A stretch of DNA of 7,226 bases from Phycisphaeraceae bacterium (GTDB lineage: Bacteria; Planctomycetota; Phycisphaerae; Phycisphaerales; Phycisphaeraceae). The stretch spans positions 1 to 7,226 of the forward strand of contig JADZCW010000071.1 in NCBI GenBank assembly GCA_020851395.1, read 5' to 3'. Made by a program: the position numbers and the translations under genes. The notes under the pieces are model-generated. The model ran no database searches. It worked only from the letters and a program-made list of their open reading frames with translations, and was not told where the DNA came from. Of this stretch, positions 5,986 to 7,226 are shown in pieces (within the stretch, counting starts at the first letter, position 1; every line of letters begins with the position of its first letter).

Positions 5986-6000
5986 GTCAGGTAACATGAC
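5986..6000. promoter_or_regulatory. Candidate PadR operator (imperfect palindrome)
   Basis: GTCAGGTAACATGAC pairs at six of seven positions around a central A. It covers the predicted transcription start and touches the -10 region of the PadR promoter, where a bound dimer would block RNA polymerase. PadR proteins commonly bind short palindromes of this kind (ATGT...ACAT type) in their own promoters. The assignment rests on symmetry and position only. Confidence 0.4.
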
Positions 6001-6027
6001 CTTATGGTGCGAGGTATGCGGTGTCAA
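5999..6027 (-). promoter_or_regulatory. Putative promoter of the PadR-membrane protein operon
   Basis: On the minus strand a perfect TTGACA -35 box (6027-6022) is followed after 17 bp by TAAGGT (6004-5999), a poor -10 with three of six matches. CATAAG, two bases upstream, matches four of six with a 15-bp spacer. Predicted initiation is near 5992, giving a leader of about 24 nt that contains the GAGG ribosome site. The -35 box begins 14 nt beyond the terminator of the upstream oxidoreductase gene. Confidence 0.45.
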
Positions 6028-6040
6028 GAGGGGGGACAAA

Positions 6041-6064
6041 GAAAAAGAGCCCGGGGGCGGGCTC
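6041..6064 (-). terminator. Intrinsic terminator of the oxidoreductase gene
   Basis: On the minus strand GAGCCCG, loop CCCC, CGGGCTC forms a perfect 7-bp GC-rich stem followed immediately by TTTTTC (6046-6041). It lies about 92 nt downstream of the oxidoreductase stop codon and just upstream of the PadR promoter. The stem plus T-tract makes this the clearest terminator in the window. On the plus strand no T-tract follows. Confidence 0.8.
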
Positions 6065-6083
6065 ATGTGTGGGGTCAGGGGAT

Positions 6084-6136
6084 GGCACGCAGAAGGCGTG
6101 CTTTGCGGGGGCAGATTGGCACGCAGGATGCGTGCC
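6084..6136. repeat. Tandem pair of REP-like short palindromes
   Basis: Two copies of a hairpin unit lie 34 bp apart in the 3' untranslated region of the oxidoreductase gene. The first is GGCACGC-AGAAG-GCGTGC (6084-6101); the second is GGCACGC-AGGAT-GCGTGCC (6118-6136), with a perfect 7-bp stem. Both share the GGCACGCAG left arm and a 5-nt loop. Head-to-tail intergenic palindromes of this size resemble REP elements. No transposase is present in the window. Whether the unit is dispersed in the genome cannot be seen here. Confidence 0.55.
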
Positions 6137-6156
6137 CTACGTTTGGCGATGGGGGA

Positions 6157-7155
6157 TCAGCTGCGCTGGGGCTTGGCGGGTCTGCCGGTGCGGGCGGACT
6201 CGTACACAGCGTCCATCAGCTCGCTCTGGATCACGCCGTTGCGGGGGGTGGTGCGGGGCTCGGTCTTGCCGAGGATGGCGTCGATGAAGTTGTCGGCGGG
6301 TGTCTGCGGCTCGGCGGTGACCTTGGGGTACTTGATCTTGCCGTTGGGGCCGAAGACGTTCATCCAGGTTCCGCCCCAGCCGTCGACCTCGATGCGTCCG
6401 TTGTCGAACATGTAGGCCATGTGCGAGCCGTCGCTGGGGCAATTGCCGCCGACGACGATGGAGGCCAGGACGCCGTTCTCGAAGCGGATGGTGGTCGAGG
6501 AGTTGATGTCGACGGGGCAGCCGACGTTGTCGATGAAGGCGAAGACCTCAGCCACGGGGGCGTCGACGGTCCAGCAGAGGCTGTTGTAGAGATGAGCGCC
6601 GCTGTCGTAGGCCTGGCCGCCGCCGGAGAGGGCGGGATCCTGACGCCAGGAGCCGATGGTGAACTTGCGCCAGTTCTGGGAGAGGTAGCCCTGGACGAGT
6701 TCGAGCTTGCCGAGCGATCCGTCGCGGATGGTCTTGCGGATGAAGTCGAACTCGGGGGAGCAGGGGGTGTTGTAGCCGATGATGAGAATCTTCTTGGCCT
6801 TGGCGACGCGGGCGGCCAGGTCGCGGGCGTCGGCCGAGCGGGTGACCATGGGCTTTTCCATCAGGATGTGGCAGCCTTGGTCGAGGGCCTGGACGGCCTG
6901 GGTGTAGTGCAGGGTGTGGGGAGAGGCGATGACGACGGCGTCGGGCTTGGCCTGGGTGTACATCGCGGCGAGATCGGTGAAGAGGGCGGGTTTAGACGCG
7001 ACGTCCTTGAGCTGGCGTTCCTGGAACTTGATGAGCTGGTCCATCGAGACGTCGTGCAGGGCGACGATCTGGCAGTCCGGCCGCTTCTTGAAGACGGAGG
7101 AGTGCTTGCCCATGATGCCGCCGCAGCCGATGAGGGCGATCTTGATCGTGGCCAT
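6157..7155 (-). CDS. Gfo/Idh/MocA-family NAD(P)-dependent oxidoreductase
   Basis: This 332-residue cytoplasmic dehydrogenase is of usual family length. The N-terminal Rossmann fold starts with IALIGCGGIMGKH (6-18, GxGxxG). PDAVVIASPHTLHY (71-84) and MEKPMV (99-104) follow, with K101 the family's catalytic lysine. GYNTPCSPEFDFIR opens the substrate domain. WRQDPALSGGG and AYDSGAHLYN (170-191) contain the probable D184 and H188 catalytic pair. The family oxidises or reduces sugars, inositols and their derivatives, and the substrate here is not readable. The ATG at 7155 has AAGGA about 10 nt upstream. It is transcribed toward the PadR unit but separated from it by a terminator, so it is probably its own transcription unit or the last gene of one starting outside the window. 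No functional tie to the sugar operon is proven, though both concern carbohydrate metabolism. Confidence 0.93.
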   Translation of the reverse strand: MATIKIALIGCGGIMGKHSSVFKKRPDCQIVALHDVSMDQLIKFQERQLKDVASKPALFTDLAAMYTQAKPDAVVIASPHTLHYTQAVQALDQGCHILMEKPMVTRSADARDLAARVAKAKKILIIGYNTPCSPEFDFIRKTIRDGSLGKLELVQGYLSQNWRKFTIGSWRQDPALSGGGQAYDSGAHLYNSLCWTVDAPVAEVFAFIDNVGCPVDINSSTTIRFENGVLASIVVGGNCPSDGSHMAYMFDNGRIEVDGWGGTWMNVFGPNGKIKYPKVTAEPQTPADNFIDAILGKTEPRTTPRNGVIQSELMDAVYESARTGRPAKPQRS

Positions 7156-7226
7156 GACGCGAAATCCTTATCAGAAGAAGAGGGTGGTAAGAGAACCGGG
7201 TAGATGAAGGCGTCATGCTAACGAGG
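7156..7226 (-). other. Leader region of the oxidoreductase gene
   Basis: These 71 bases contain the ribosome site AAGGAT near the ATG and a pyrimidine-rich stretch on the coding strand. No convincing -35/-10 pair was found. The promoter may lie beyond the window edge, or the gene may be internal to an operon. Confidence 0.3.

Noticed and set aside
6004..7203. Long plus-strand open frame (399 codons) opposite the oxidoreductase gene
   Set aside because: Its product is a low-complexity Gly/Asp/Val/Glu-rich string with no motif. It mirrors the codon bias of the clear Gfo/Idh/MocA gene on the other strand, as expected in GC-rich DNA.
7214..7223. Ten bases (CGTTAGCATG on the minus strand) shared with 4844-4853
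   Set aside because: Tens of chance 10-mer matches are expected in a window of this size when both strands are compared, and the flanking bases do not continue the match.

Overview
The window is a GC-rich bacterial chromosomal segment with seven tightly packed protein genes. No tRNA, rRNA, CRISPR array, insertion sequence or phage gene was seen. The high GC, the mix of ROK, PadR/prefix-domain and Gfo/Idh/MocA families, and a sugar kinase resembling plant L-arabinokinase suggest a free-living heterotroph, possibly a planctomycete (Phycisphaerae-like). That taxonomic guess is weak, since no phylogenetic marker gene is present.

Left half, plus strand (111-4836): four genes form a probable operon. 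They are a ROK-family transcriptional regulator (111-1343), a galactokinase-like GHMP sugar kinase (1350-2786), an inositol-monophosphatase-superfamily phosphatase (GTG start, 2783-3817) and a GalU-type UTP:sugar-1-phosphate uridylyltransferase (3862-4836). Gaps are 6 nt, a 4-nt overlap, and 44 nt. A sharply AT-rich island (41-110) with a 14-bp perfect palindrome and a promoter-like element precedes the first gene. The simplest reading is a ROK-controlled cassette that phosphorylates a free sugar at C1 and then activates the sugar-1-phosphate to a UDP-sugar. The kinase motifs (GGIADY instead of GEHxDY, GVSSSAA, GAPCGVMDQ) match, from memory, the kinase domain of plant ARA1 L-arabinokinase better than ordinary GalK. 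An L-arabinose to UDP-L-arabinose type salvage route is therefore a testable hypothesis. The role of the phosphatase is unclear.

Middle, minus strand (4854-5968): a PadR-family regulator (5612-5968) is followed by a membrane protein (4854-5576). That protein has an N-terminal permease-prefix/HAAS-like helical domain and a striking glycine-rich decapeptide repeat. The pair converges on the sugar operon across a 17-bp gap that lies within an 8-bp-stem hairpin. The PadR promoter region carries a TTGACA box and an imperfect palindrome placed where autorepression would work.

Right, minus strand (6157-7155): a complete Gfo/Idh/MocA-family NAD(P)-dependent oxidoreductase. Its 3' region holds two tandem REP-like palindromes and then a strong intrinsic terminator (6041-6064), which insulates it from the PadR promoter. 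Positions 1-40 are GC-rich with nothing recognisable, and 7156-7226 is the leader of the oxidoreductase gene.
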